Position numbers and translations under genes: made by a program
Shown here: piece by piece, positions 46,296 to 54,929 of the stretch
Position numbering within the stretch: position 1 is the first letter of the stretch
Layout of the letters: every line of letters starts with the position of its first letter
The notes under the pieces: generated by a model
What the model was told of the DNA's origin: nothing
The model's input: the letters and a program-made list of their open reading frames with translations, nothing else
The model's database searches: none
Origin: Paracoccus amoyensis
GTDB lineage: Bacteria; Pseudomonadota; Alphaproteobacteria; Rhodobacterales; Rhodobacteraceae
Reading direction: 5' to 3'
NCBI RefSeq assembly: GCF_014490725.1
Contig: NZ_JACOQL010000001.1
Coordinates: 372,001-436,000, forward strand
Length of the DNA: 64,000 nucleotides

Positions 46296-46322
46296 GGGGT
46301 GAAGGTAAGCCTTCGCCCCTTC
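46296..46322 (+). other. Hairpin with short T-run after atpE
   Basis: GGGGTGAAGG at 46296-46305 pairs with CCTTCGCCCC at 46310-46319 (one wobble) around TAAG, followed by TTC. It is like a leaky terminator that would lower atpX-atpF relative to atpE. Confidence 0.65.
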
Positions 46323-46349
46323 GTGACCTGAAAGGCCAAGGGGTAGGAA

Positions 46350-46961
46350 ATGATCAGCCTGTTGCAAGAGGCCGCCACCCACGCGGTCGAACATTCTGAA
46401 GACGCTGCCGCTGCTGCGGTTGCGCATGGCGATGCCGCCGATGCGGCTCATGCAGCCCAGTCGACGGGCTTGCCGCAGTTGGACCTCAGCACGTTTGCCA
46501 ACCAGATCTTCTGGCTGGTTCTGTGCCTTCTGGTGCTTTACTGGGTGCTGGCCAAGGTTGCGCTGCCCCGTATCGCTGCCGTTATTTCGGATCGTCAGGG
46601 GGCTGTGACCGGCGACCTGATGGCTGCCGAGGAATTCAAACAAAAAGCGAAAGAAGCCGAAGCCGCCTATGACAAGGCGCTGGCCGATGCGCGTTCCGAA
46701 GCTCAGAAGATCGTCGCCGCGAACCGCGCCGAGATCCAGAAAGAGCTGGACCAGGCGATCGCCCATGCTGACGCGGAAATCGCCGCCCGCACTGCGGAAT
46801 CGGAAAAGCGCATCAATGAGATCCGCGAATCCGCCGCCACGAATGCGCGCGAAGTTGCCCGCGACGTGACTGCCGAACTGGTTCGCACCTTTGGTGGCAA
46901 TGTTGATGACGCTGCCGTCGACCGTGCGGTGGACAATCGCATGAAAGGGGCCATGCAATGA
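46350..46961 (+). CDS. atpX: ATP synthase Fo subunit b'
   Basis: The b' subunit pairs with b as the peripheral stalk in photosynthetic and related alphaproteobacteria. The 203-residue protein has an acidic, alanine-rich N-terminus (about 1-45). One transmembrane helix (QIFWLVLCLLVLYWVLAKVA) and a long charged helix follow. The stop overlaps the atpF start by four bases. The extra N-terminal region is longer than in single-b species. Confidence 0.93.
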   Translation: MISLLQEAATHAVEHSEDAAAAAVAHGDAADAAHAAQSTGLPQLDLSTFANQIFWLVLCLLVLYWVLAKVALPRIAAVISDRQGAVTGDLMAAEEFKQKAKEAEAAYDKALADARSEAQKIVAANRAEIQKELDQAIAHADAEIAARTAESEKRINEIRESAATNAREVARDVTAELVRTFGGNVDDAAVDRAVDNRMKGAMQ

Positions 46962-47521
46962 AAAAGCTGAGCACCATTGCGATGCTTGCCGCGCTTGGCG
47001 CGGGTCCGGCTGCCGCCGCATCGGGTCCGTTCTTTTCGCTGAAGAACACAGACTTCATCGTCACGATCTCTTTCATCTGCTTTATCGCAGTGCTGATCTA
47101 CTTCAAGGTGCCCGCCAAGATCGGCGCCTTGCTGGATCAACGCGCCGAGGGGATCCGCAAGGATCTGGACGAGGCCCGCCGTCTGCGTGAAGAAGCGCAG
47201 GAAATCTATTCCAGCTATGAGCGTCGCCAACGTGAGGTTGCCGGTCAGGCTGAACAGATCGTGGCAAACGCCAAGCGTGAAGCAGAAGGCCAGGCCGCAA
47301 AGGCCAAGGAAGATCTGAAGGCCTCGATCCAGCGCCGCCTGAAGGCTGCTGAAGAGCAGATTTCCAGCGCCGAAAACGATGCGGTCCGCGCGGTTCGCGA
47401 CCGTGCCGTTCAAACGGCGGTTGCGGCAGCTTCCGAGTTGCTGGGACAGCAAGTCAAAGATGGGCAGCGTTCTGCTGGCCTCGACGATGCCATCGCAGAT
47501 GTGGCACGTCGCCTGAACTGA
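46958..47521 (+). CDS. atpF: ATP synthase Fo subunit b
   Basis: The 187-residue peripheral-stalk subunit has a signal-like N-terminus (MKKLSTIAMLAALGAGPAAA) and a transmembrane helix at about 30-47. A long coiled-coil domain rich in Glu, Lys and Arg follows (SYERRQREVAGQAEQIV). It ends the Fo operon, and a terminator follows. The F1 genes are not in the window; in Rhodobacter they lie elsewhere on the chromosome. Confidence 0.93.
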   Translation: MKKLSTIAMLAALGAGPAAAASGPFFSLKNTDFIVTISFICFIAVLIYFKVPAKIGALLDQRAEGIRKDLDEARRLREEAQEIYSSYERRQREVAGQAEQIVANAKREAEGQAAKAKEDLKASIQRRLKAAEEQISSAENDAVRAVRDRAVQTAVAAASELLGQQVKDGQRSAGLDDAIADVARRLN

Positions 47522-47565
47522 GCAAACTCAGTCAGTATCGTCAAAGAACGACGGGACAGTAATGT

Positions 47566-47596
47566 GCCCCCGGCCTGAAAAGGTCGGGGGCTTTTT
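47566..47596 (+). terminator. Intrinsic terminator after atpF
   Basis: GCCCCCGGCCT at 47566-47576 pairs with AGGTCGGGGGC at 47581-47591 (one wobble) around GAAA, followed by T5. Confidence 0.92.
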
Positions 47597-47601
47597 CCAT
47601 C

Positions 47602-48363
47602 TCAGCTGCGTTTGTCCAGACGTCTGCGGGCCAGGTCATTATGTTCGTCGGCCAGACGCTGGGCGCGGAGGCAATCGGCGATGAAGTCCAGATGCGCCTC
47701 GACCAGCCGTCGTGCCTCGGGGCCGTCGCGCTTTTGCAGGGCATCGTTGATTGCGCTATGCTGTTGCAACAGGCGGTCGCGATTTTCCGGCACCGTGAAC
47801 ATCAGGGTCCGGTTATACAGCACACCTTCCTGCAACAGATCATGCATGGATCGCATCATGTGCAAGGCAACCACGTTGTGCCCCGCCTCGACAATGGCCA
47901 TGTGAAAGGCGGCATCCAGCCGGGCTTCGGTTTCGGCGTCGGTCTTGCCATGGGCTGCGGCCATGCGCTGATAGCTTTGGTCGATCACGGCCAGATCGTC
48001 GTCACCCGCAACCGCCGCGACACGCTGGGCTGTCAGCCCCTCCAACTCTCGGCGGAAGGAAAGATAGTCGTCAGCGGCGCGGTCATGTTCCGAAATCAGG
48101 CGGACCAATGCGGGCGAGAAGGCTGATCCAAGCACATCGGCCACATAGACGCCCGATCCGGCACGCGCGATCAGCAGGCCGCTTTCCTGCATCTCGGCCA
48201 GGGCTTCGCGCAATGACGGGCGCGAGACGCCCATCGTTTCCGCCAGGTCGCGTTCGGCCGGAAGCCGGTCACCGGGGCGCAGGATGCCCTGCAGGATCAG
48301 GGTTTCGATCTGACGCACGACGGCCTGCGACAGCTTTTCGGCCGTGATCTTCTGGAATGGCAT
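47602..48363 (-). CDS. GntR/FadR-family transcriptional regulator
   Basis: The 253-residue regulator has an N-terminal winged helix (GDRLPAERDLAETMGVSRPS and LREALAEMQESGLL). A C-terminal all-helical FadR-type ligand domain follows, with the metal-binding histidine and aspartate pattern DAAFHMAIVEAGHN and HSAINDAL. PdhR, LldR and GlcC are relatives that bind small carboxylates. The regulated operon is not evident. The gene is isolated between the atp operon and the OmpA lipoprotein. Confidence 0.9.
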   Translation of the reverse strand: MPFQKITAEKLSQAVVRQIETLILQGILRPGDRLPAERDLAETMGVSRPSLREALAEMQESGLLIARAGSGVYVADVLGSAFSPALVRLISEHDRAADDYLSFRRELEGLTAQRVAAVAGDDDLAVIDQSYQRMAAAHGKTDAETEARLDAAFHMAIVEAGHNVVALHMMRSMHDLLQEGVLYNRTLMFTVPENRDRLLQQHSAINDALQKRDGPEARRLVEAHLDFIADCLRAQRLADEHNDLARRRLDKRS

Positions 48364-48417
48364 AGAGTGATCCCGAGAGTATTTCGCCGCTCATTATCGC
48401 GGAATGTATTCGAAATC

Positions 48418-48445
48418 AAAGGGGCCGGTTTGACCCGGCCCCTTT
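48418..48445. terminator. Terminator after the OmpA lipoprotein gene
   Basis: AAAGGGGCCGG at 48418-48428 pairs with CCGGCCCCTTT at 48435-48445 around a 6-base loop. On the minus strand it lies 23 bases after the OmpA-type stop. Confidence 0.85.
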
Positions 48446-48467
48446 TTCCTTTCCGTCCTGCGTCCGA

Positions 48468-49148
48468 TCAGCGCGTCGGACGGATCAGGATTTCCACGCG
48501 ACGGTTTTGTGCGCGGCCTGCAGCGGTATCGTTCGATGCAACGGGCTGGCTGAAGCCGCGACCAGTCGCTGCCAGGCGGGCCGAGTTCACGCCGGCGGCT
48601 GCCAGGATATTGGCGACCGATTGTGCGCGGCGGACCGACAGTTGCTGGTTATGCGAGGCCGAGCCGGTATTGTCGGTATGGCCGACGACTTCGACCGTGC
48701 TGTTCGGATATTGGTTCAGGTTGCGCGCGACGGCATACAGGTCTTGTTGCGCGACGCCCGACACCGCAGACGAGTCGGTGGCGAACAGGATGCCTTCCGG
48801 CATGATGACCTGCAGGTAAGAGCCGTGGTTGACGACCTTGATATTCGGGTTCGACAGCGACGATTGCAGCGACTGGGCCTGACGGTCCAGAATGTTGCCT
48901 GCAACAGCACCGGCAATCGCACCGACGACGGCACCACGGGCGGCATCCTTGCCTTCGTTGTTGCTGTCGCTGTCACGGCCAACGCCATATAGCGCACCAA
49001 GTGCGGCACCGGCCAACGCACCCTGCTGGGTCCGGCTCATGCCTGTGCCGGTGCCGGTCGCGCCGGTGCCGGTCATCGACGGATCGGTGCACGCGCCCAG
49101 AGCCATCAGGCCCGAGGCGGCGAGGATTGTGGGGACGCGGAAATTCAT
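48468..49148 (-). CDS. OmpA-family lipoprotein with glycine-zipper segment
   Basis: The 226-residue outer-membrane lipoprotein has a lipobox MALGAC with the lipidated cysteine near residue 20. A Gly/Thr-rich linker follows, then a glycine-zipper segment (GALAGAALGALYG and GAVVGAIAGAVAGNIL). The C-terminal OmpA/MotB peptidoglycan-binding domain has VEVVGHTDNTGSASHN and LSVRRAQSV. It resembles YiaD and the Pal/OmpA group and would link the outer membrane to the wall. ATG 49148 is chosen, as AAAGGTGATCCC lies just upstream. Confidence 0.9.
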   Translation of the reverse strand: MNFRVPTILAASGLMALGACTDPSMTGTGATGTGTGMSRTQQGALAGAALGALYGVGRDSDSNNEGKDAARGAVVGAIAGAVAGNILDRQAQSLQSSLSNPNIKVVNHGSYLQVIMPEGILFATDSSAVSGVAQQDLYAVARNLNQYPNSTVEVVGHTDNTGSASHNQQLSVRRAQSVANILAAAGVNSARLAATGRGFSQPVASNDTAAGRAQNRRVEILIRPTR

Positions 49149-49365
49149 GGGATCACCTTTTCCAATTCTCACATCGGGCGCTTTGCCGCCCTTCAATTCC
49201 AGTTGACGCCGAATCCGGCACCTTTGCTTAACGCCCTTAACCTGACGTAGTTCCTGCCGAAAGGAAAGTCGGTCGCCCGGATGAGTCTATGAAATCGCGT
49301 CACATTCTGGCGATGCGCCAATGGGCTTGCATTGCCGATCCGCGAGGGCGAAAAGCAGACCCATC

Positions 49366-50028
49366 ATGGCCCAAACCCGTCGTTTACCTCAACCTTTGCC
49401 CTTTGATCAGCAGGTCGCGATATTTTCGCGGCTGGCCGAGTCCAATCCCGCCCCCGTGACCGAGCTGAATTTCAGCAATCCCTATACGTTGGTCGTGGCG
49501 GTGGCGCTGTCTGCGCAGGCAACCGATGTTGGCGTAAACAAGGCCACCAAGGGGCTGTTCGCGGTGGCCGATACGCCGCAGAAGATGCTGGATCTGGGTC
49601 TTGAGGGCGTGACCGAGCATATCAAGACCATCGGCTTGTTCCGGCAGAAGGCCAAGAATGTCATCGCCTTGTCGCGGATCCTGGTCGATAATTATGGCTC
49701 GGAGGTGCCTGACAGTCGGGCGGCGCTGATGTCGCTGCCGGGGGTCGGGCGCAAGACGGCCAATGTCGTGCTGAACAGCGCCTTTCGATATCCTTCGCAG
49801 GCCGTTGATACGCATATTTTCCGCGTCGGCAATCGCACCCATGTGGCACCCGGTCGCGATGTCGATGAGGTCGAGCGTGCGATTGAAGACAACGTTCCTG
49901 TCCGATTCCAGCAGGACGCCCATCACTGGCTGATCCTGCATGGCCGTTATATCTGTCAGGCGCGGCGCCCGCGTTGCGGGATATGCGTGATCCGTGACCT
50001 TTGCCCCTATGAGGAGAAGACCGAATGA
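49366..50028 (+). CDS. nth: Endonuclease III
   Basis: This base-excision-repair glycosylase/AP lyase removes oxidised pyrimidines. The 220-residue protein has the HhH motif with the catalytic lysine in SLPGVGRKTANVVL and the aspartate in VDTHIFRVGNR. The [4Fe-4S] cluster motif C-X6-C-X2-C-X5-C is in CQARRPRCGICVIRDLC. ATG 49366 matches the family N-terminus, although its ribosome-binding site is weak. The stop overlaps the adenosine kinase gene. Confidence 0.95.
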   Translation: MAQTRRLPQPLPFDQQVAIFSRLAESNPAPVTELNFSNPYTLVVAVALSAQATDVGVNKATKGLFAVADTPQKMLDLGLEGVTEHIKTIGLFRQKAKNVIALSRILVDNYGSEVPDSRAALMSLPGVGRKTANVVLNSAFRYPSQAVDTHIFRVGNRTHVAPGRDVDEVERAIEDNVPVRFQQDAHHWLILHGRYICQARRPRCGICVIRDLCPYEEKTE

Positions 50029-51038
50029 CCACCCCTTATGTGATCGGCATTGGCAATGCGGTGATGGACATCATCTCGCCCACAGAAAACGAACGCCTTG
50101 AGGCGCTGCATATCCAGAAAGGGATCATGCAGTTGATCGAACGCGAGCGGTCCGAATTTCTGATGGCCGCGCAGGCGGATGATCACAGCGAAGGCCGCGC
50201 GCAATCGCGATTGGTGCCGGGCGGATCCGTCGCCAATACCTTGGCGGGCATCGGGATGTTGGGGCTGAAGACGGCCTTTATCGGGCGGGTCGCGGATGAT
50301 GAGCTTGGCCGCGCCTATGCCCGGCAGACCGAAGCGGCGGGGACGGCCTTTGTCAACGCGCCGATTGCGGGGGCAGAGCTTCCGACCTCTCGCAGCATCA
50401 TCTTTGTGACGCCGGATGGCGAGCGGTCGATGAACACCTATCTGGGCGTGTCAGCCGAACTGGGACCGGATGACGTTGATCCTGCGGTTTTCGATGGCGC
50501 GGGCTGGTTGTTCCTGGAAGGCTATTTGTTCGACAAGCCCAAGGGGAAAGAGGCGTTTCTGAGGGCCACGGAATACTGTCACGCGGCAGGCGGGCAGGCG
50601 GGCATCGCGCTGTCCGATCCGTTCTGCGTGGACCGTCACCGCGATGATTTCCGCAAGCTGGTCGCGGGGCCGATGGATTATGTGATCGGCAATGTCCATG
50701 AATGGCAGTCTCTGTATCAGGTCGATGATCTGGAGGATGCCCTGCGGCTGGCCGTCGCCGATTGCGGCACGGTGATCTGCACGCGGTCGGGCGATGATGC
50801 CATCCTGATCCGCGCGGGAGAACGCGTGACCGTGCCGGTGCATCGGGTCGTGCCCGTTGATGCGACCGGGGCGGGTGATCAGTTTGCGGCCGGGTTGATT
50901 TATGGACTGGCGACTGGTGCGGGACTGGCCGAGGCAGGGCGCATGGGCTGTATCGCGGCGGCAGAGGTGATCGGCCATGTCGGGCCGCGACCAGAACGCG
51001 ATCTGCGCGCCGACTTTCGGGCCGAAGGGCTGATCTGA
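50025..51038 (+). CDS. Adenosine kinase-like PfkB sugar kinase
   Basis: The 337-residue kinase starts MTTPYVIGIGNAVMDIIS. It has the PfkB segments LVPGGSVANTLAGIGMLGL and FIGRVADDELGR, and the C-terminal anion hole VPVDATGAGDQFAAGLIYG. In Rhodobacterales this gene is widely annotated as adenosine kinase; a different nucleoside or sugar substrate is possible. Its start overlaps nth by four bases, so the two are co-translated. Confidence 0.88.
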   Translation: MTTPYVIGIGNAVMDIISPTENERLEALHIQKGIMQLIERERSEFLMAAQADDHSEGRAQSRLVPGGSVANTLAGIGMLGLKTAFIGRVADDELGRAYARQTEAAGTAFVNAPIAGAELPTSRSIIFVTPDGERSMNTYLGVSAELGPDDVDPAVFDGAGWLFLEGYLFDKPKGKEAFLRATEYCHAAGGQAGIALSDPFCVDRHRDDFRKLVAGPMDYVIGNVHEWQSLYQVDDLEDALRLAVADCGTVICTRSGDDAILIRAGERVTVPVHRVVPVDATGAGDQFAAGLIYGLATGAGLAEAGRMGCIAAAEVIGHVGPRPERDLRADFRAEGLI

Positions 51039-51050
51039 GCCGTCGCTTTT

Positions 51051-51072
51051 CGGGTATTTTTGCAAAGAAGAA
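51051..51072 (+). repeat. Intergenic motif, copy 1
   Basis: The motif is CGGGTATTT, three variable bases, then CAAAGAAGAA. It starts 13 bases after the adenosine kinase stop. A second copy lies at 56876-56897, 10 bases after the g2 stop. Confidence 0.75.
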
Positions 51073-51090
51073 GCTTTGCTTTGCGAGTGA

Positions 51091-51508
51091 TGGCCAGCAG
51101 AACGGCCACCGGTTCGTTGTTCTTTGGGGCAGACCACCTGTAATGACGCTGCAATTCCTGGAGCACGACTGAACGTCACCAATTCCAACGTGGCACCGAT
51201 CACGATGGTCAGCGATCCATCCTCGAGCGGAAATTCGACCTATGGCGGGTGGAACGATTACAACACCGTTACAGGTGTGGGCGTTATTCTCACCGGCACC
51301 AACCCGTCAAAGGGCGCAAGATATCAGTCGATGGTTTCGGCGATAAGCTGATGGATACGCTGAACGGAGCCGGGCAAAACCTCGTTTCGATCAGGTTCGA
51401 CAACTCTTTGGCGACGTTTGAAGTTGTGACATGTTTTCTTCGCGGCGCCGCATCAAGACTGCTGCCGGCGAGGTCGGGATCGAGGAGCTGAAGGTCGGAT
51501 GTTGGTAG
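51091..51508 (+). pseudogene. Degenerate coding region, family not recognised
   Basis: Protein-like sequence continues through three frames. Frame A from about 51091 gives LNVTNSNVAPITMVSDPS, TYGGWNDYNTVTGVGVILTG and GARYQSMVSAIS, ending at 51351. A second frame carries on with MDTLNGAGQNLVSIRFDN and FEVVTCFLRG. A third ends with IKTAAGEVGIEELKVGCW at 51508. This looks like one gene with at least two frameshifts. I cannot identify it, and chance open frames in GC-rich DNA remain possible. Confidence 0.4.
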
Positions 51509-51553
51509 GACAATCCGCCGGCGTGATCCGACCGGACGACGCAGAACCCCTTG

Positions 51554-51584
51554 GGCCGCGCGATTGTTTCACGCGGTCTTTTTT
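51554..51584 (+). terminator. Intrinsic terminator in the gap before fabF
   Basis: GGCCGCG at 51554-51560 pairs with CGCGGTC at 51572-51578 (one wobble), followed by T6. It probably ends transcription from the left before fabF. Confidence 0.7.
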
Positions 51585-51730
51585 ATTGCCATGATCTTGC
51601 CCATCTTGTCGGTGACGGCGGGAACGCGCCTTTGCCATGGGTTTGCCAGGCCCGGATCAGCCCGCCGTTGCGCGGCCCAGCCCCCGCGTGTATCAGGGCT
51701 GGAACAAGAAAGCAGCTTGAAGGATAGCGT

Positions 51731-52993
51731 ATGCGCAGGGTTGTTGTCACCGGCTTGGGAATGGTTACTCCGTTGGCTTCGGGTGTCGAGGCGACGTGGG
51801 AACGTATTCTGGCGGGTAAGTCGGGGGCGGGCCCTATCACCCGCTTCGATGCCAAGGATGTCGTGACCAAATACGCCTGTGAAATTCCGATGGGCGACGG
51901 TAGCGACGGCACCTTCAATCCTGACGACTGGATGGAACCCAAGGACCAGCGCAAGGTCGATGACTTCATTCTGTATGGGATGGCTGCCGCCGTGCAGGCG
52001 GTTGAGGATTCGGGCTGGAAACCGGAAAGCCCCATCGACCATGAACGCACAGGTGTGATGATCGGGTCTGGCATCGGTGGGCTGACCTCGATCGCGGAAA
52101 CGGCTGTGCTGATCAAGGAACGTGGGCCGAAGCGGGTTTCGCCATTCTTCATTCCGGGGGCGCTGATCAACCTGATTTCCGGGCAGGTCAGCATCCGCTA
52201 CGGCTTCAAGGGGCCAAACCATGCGGTTGTAACGGCCTGTTCGACGGGTGCGCATGCGATTGGCGATGCGGCGCGGTTGATCATGCTGGGCGATGCGGAT
52301 GTCATGGTTGCCGGCGGTGCGGAATCGCCCATCAGTGAGATTGGCATTGCAGGTTTCAATGCCTGCAAGGCGCTGTCCACCAAGCGCGGCGATGATCCGC
52401 AACATGCCAGCCGCCCCTATGATGAGGATCGCGACGGGTTCGTCATGGGCGAAGGCGCGGGTGTTGTCGTGTTGGAAGAATACGAACATGCCAAAGCGCG
52501 GGGCGCCAAGATCTATGCCGAGGTTCTGGGCTATGGCCTGTCGGGCGATGCCTATCACATCACCGCGCCCAGCGAGGATGGTGATGGCGGTTTCCGTGCG
52601 ATGACCAATGCGTTGCGTTCGGCCAATCTGACGCCGGATCGCATCGATTATATCAACGCCCACGGCACCAGCACGATGGCCGACACAATCGAGTTGGGGG
52701 CGGTGGAACGTCTGCTGGGGGATCACGCGAAGAATGTCGTGATGTCATCGACCAAGTCCAGCATCGGGCATCTGCTGGGGGCGGCGGGTGCGGTCGAGGC
52801 GATCTTCTGCGTTCTGGCGATCCGCGATCAGATTTGCCCGCCGACGATCAATCTGGATCACCCGGCGGTCGAGCCTAAGCTGGATCTGGCTGCGAATGCC
52901 GCCGTCCGGCGCAAGGTTGATATCGCACTGTCCAACAGCTTTGGCTTTGGTGGCACCAATGCCAGCCTGATCCTTGGCAAGGTGGCTGACTGA
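51731..52993 (+). CDS. fabF: Beta-ketoacyl-ACP synthase II
   Basis: FabF extends acyl-ACP with malonyl-ACP in fatty-acid synthesis. The 420-residue enzyme starts MRRVVVTGLGMVTPLASGVE. Its catalytic triad is a cysteine in VTACSTGAHAIG and histidines in NAHGTSTMAD and KSSIGHLLGAAGAVEA. The terminal segment SNSFGFGGTNASL is typical. acpP does not precede it here. The stop overlaps the mltG start in TGATG. Confidence 0.96.
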   Translation: MRRVVVTGLGMVTPLASGVEATWERILAGKSGAGPITRFDAKDVVTKYACEIPMGDGSDGTFNPDDWMEPKDQRKVDDFILYGMAAAVQAVEDSGWKPESPIDHERTGVMIGSGIGGLTSIAETAVLIKERGPKRVSPFFIPGALINLISGQVSIRYGFKGPNHAVVTACSTGAHAIGDAARLIMLGDADVMVAGGAESPISEIGIAGFNACKALSTKRGDDPQHASRPYDEDRDGFVMGEGAGVVVLEEYEHAKARGAKIYAEVLGYGLSGDAYHITAPSEDGDGGFRAMTNALRSANLTPDRIDYINAHGTSTMADTIELGAVERLLGDHAKNVVMSSTKSSIGHLLGAAGAVEAIFCVLAIRDQICPPTINLDHPAVEPKLDLAANAAVRRKVDIALSNSFGFGGTNASLILGKVAD

Positions 52994-54173
52994 TGTGGCG
53001 CCATATCGCCTCGAATTTCCTGACGCTGCTGGTGGTCTTGCTGATTGCGGCTGCGGCGGCCGTGGCATGGGCACGGCATCAGTTCACAGGACCAGGCCCA
53101 AGCGCGGTTGCGCAATGTGTGCAGGTTGAACGTAACGCGACCCTGAACCCGGTCAGTCAGAAACTGGCGACGCAGGGCGCAGTGTCCAACGCCTATATCT
53201 TTCGCGCAGGCGCGGATTATCTGGGCAAGGCGGGTGATCTGAAATTCGGCAGCTATCTGGTAGAACCGAATGCCAGCATGGAAGATATTCTTGGCGTCAT
53301 AACGTCGGGCGGACCTTCGACTTGTGGCACCGAGGTCACGGTTCGGGTCGGCGTGCGTGAAAACACGATTTTGCTGCGTGACATGAACCCGGAAACGGGG
53401 GTCTTCGAGGAAATGGCGCGGTTCAACCCGGCCAGCGAAGAACAGCCGGCCCAGATCGCCGAAGCTGCTGATCAGCAGGGCGCGCGGCTGCGCGTGGTCA
53501 TGGCCGAAGGCGTGACAAGCTGGCAGGTGGTCGAAGCGTTGCGTGCCGCAGGCTTTCTGACAGGTGAGATCGGCGATGTTCCCGCTGAAGGCAGTTTGGC
53601 GCCTGACACCTATGAGGTGGAAAAGGGGTCGGACCGTGCGGCCTTGCTGACCGAGATGGCACGCCGTCAATCGGCCATCCTTGCCGAGGAATGGGAAGCG
53701 CGTCCCTTTGGTCTGCCTTATGAGTCGCCGGAAGAGGCCTTGGTCATGGCCTCTATCGTGGAGAAGGAAACCGGGATTCCCGAAGAACGTCCCGAGGTCG
53801 CCAGCGTCTTTGTGAACCGTCTGGAAGAGGGGATGCGCCTGCAAACCGACCCGACCGTGATCTATGGATCACCAAGGGCGAAGGGATTCTGGACCGCGGG
53901 TTGCGGCGGTCAGAGCTGGCGTCGCGCACACCCTATAACACTTATCAGATCGACGGTTTGCCACCGACGCCGATTGCCAATCCGGGCCGGGCTGCGATCC
54001 ATGCCGCGCTGAACCCGGACGAGACCGAGTATCTGTTCTTTGTGGCGGATGGCTCGGGCGGGCACGCGTTTGCCCGGACATTGGAGGAACATAACGCCAA
54101 TGTCGCCCGCTGGCGCGAGATCGAGGCACAGCGCGGCGAGCCGACCAACAGTCCGGTGCAAACGGGCGGGTGA
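52993..54173 (+). pseudogene. mltG: Endolytic transglycosylase MltG, apparent single-base frameshift
   Basis: MltG cuts growing glycan strands at the inner membrane. The first frame (52993 to about 53866) has an N-terminal helix (FLTLLVVLLIAAAAAVAW), a LysM-like region and the catalytic glutamate in MASIVEKETGIPEERP. After QTDPTVIYG the frame turns into unrelated sequence and stops at 54012. The expected continuation, ITKGEGILDRGLRRSELASRT and then NTYQIDGLPPTPIANPG, is found in another frame and ends at 54173. Adding one G in the GG at 53866-53867 restores a protein of about 392 residues. It is a disruption or a sequence error. Confidence 0.88.
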
Positions 54174-54181
54174 TTTTACCG

Positions 54182-54213
54182 AGGCCGTGTTTGAGGTGAT
54201 GAACACGGCCTTT
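54182..54213 (+). terminator. Intrinsic terminator after mltG
   Basis: AGGCCGTGTT at 54182-54191 pairs perfectly with AACACGGCCT at 54202-54211, followed by TT. It starts 8 bases after the restored mltG stop, supporting 54173 as the true gene end. Confidence 0.75.
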
Positions 54214-54323
54214 CGACGCGGTGAAATGGGCAGGTTCCCGTGTCCCTGCGTTTGGACGTCCGCCCCCAAGGATCGGCTGCCGGGGCTTGCGCAAGTCGTT
54301 TTGAGGACGGATAAATGACGAAT

Positions 54324-54348
54324 ACCGCGCAATTTTTTTGTGCGCGGT
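54324..54348 (+). terminator. Second hairpin before the coiled-coil gene
   Basis: ACCGCGCA at 54324-54331 pairs perfectly with TGCGCGGT at 54341-54348 around a T-rich loop, followed by GTTTGTTATT. It could act as a terminator or as a leader element. Confidence 0.5.
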
Positions 54349-54405
54349 GTTTGTTATTCTGTCGTCAATCATGGCAGTTCTTGCCTTCGATCCAGGAGAC
54401 CACCA

Positions 54406-54849
54406 ATGAAACTTTCCGATATGTTCGCCAGCCTTTCCCGCAGCGCCCAGGACTTTGAGAAACGCATTGACGTGTGGCAAGCTGACCTGAGCAAGAAGGG
54501 CAATGAATTAGCCGAAAATGCGCGCAAATGGCGCGAGGATGCGGAAAAGCGGCAGTCCGATCTGAACGACCAGATCACGAAATATTTTGACGATGCCGAT
54601 GAGAAGGTGAAAGCCCAGTGGCAGCAGGCCAAAACCGAATGGGATGGCCAGATCGCCACGTTGCGCACGAAGGCCGAGGACGTGCGCAAGAAGGCCGTGG
54701 CCATGAATGCCGAAGATACCGCCGACTGGTACGAAGCTTATGCCGCAAACATGGTATCCTATGCGCAGCAGGTTCAGGATGAGGCCAGCAACGCGGTTGC
54801 CGCAGCTGCGGAAGCCCGCGCCAAGGCGGATGCGGCAAAGACCGCCTGA
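54406..54849 (+). CDS. Coiled-coil cytosolic protein of unknown function
   Basis: The 147-residue protein is almost all helix, rich in Lys, Glu, Asp, Ala and Gln, with heptad-like spacing (AENARKWREDAEKRQSDLND and WQQAKTEWDGQIATLRTKAE). A conserved-looking NAEDTADWYEAYAANMVSYA segment follows. No signal peptide or membrane segment is visible. AGGAG lies eight bases before ATG 54406. The gene sits between mltG and the GTA cluster and ends in a terminator. I do not recognise the family. Confidence 0.8.
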   Translation: MKLSDMFASLSRSAQDFEKRIDVWQADLSKKGNELAENARKWREDAEKRQSDLNDQITKYFDDADEKVKAQWQQAKTEWDGQIATLRTKAEDVRKKAVAMNAEDTADWYEAYAANMVSYAQQVQDEASNAVAAAAEARAKADAAKTA

Positions 54850-54876
54850 GTCGGGAATCGTCTGATCCTGCACGCT

Positions 54877-54905
54877 GCCCGTCGCACATCTGCGGCGGGC
54901 TTTTT
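54877..54905 (+). terminator. Intrinsic terminator after the coiled-coil gene
   Basis: GCCCGTCGC at 54877-54885 pairs with GCGGCGGGC at 54892-54900 (one wobble), followed by T5. Confidence 0.88.
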
Positions 54906-54929
54906 CATGGATTTCAGGCCGGTTTCACA

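Larger units (their letters stand above)
51039..51730. other. 692-bp gap: repeat motif, degenerate coding region and terminator
   Basis: In order, the gap holds a motif shared with the GTA region (51051-51072), an unstable reading-frame region (51091-51508), a terminator (51554-51584) and then the fabF leader. No intact gene was found. Confidence 0.7.

Noticed and set aside
45240..47021. 593-codon open frame on the minus strand across the atp genes
   Set aside because: It is antisense to atpB, atpE and atpX, all of which have clear family motifs. GC-rich codon use leaves long open antisense frames; the translated text has no recognisable domain.
49226..49242. CtrA-type box in CTTAACGCCCTTAACC
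   Set aside because: The two TTAA half-sites are five bases apart, not the seven needed for the CtrA consensus.
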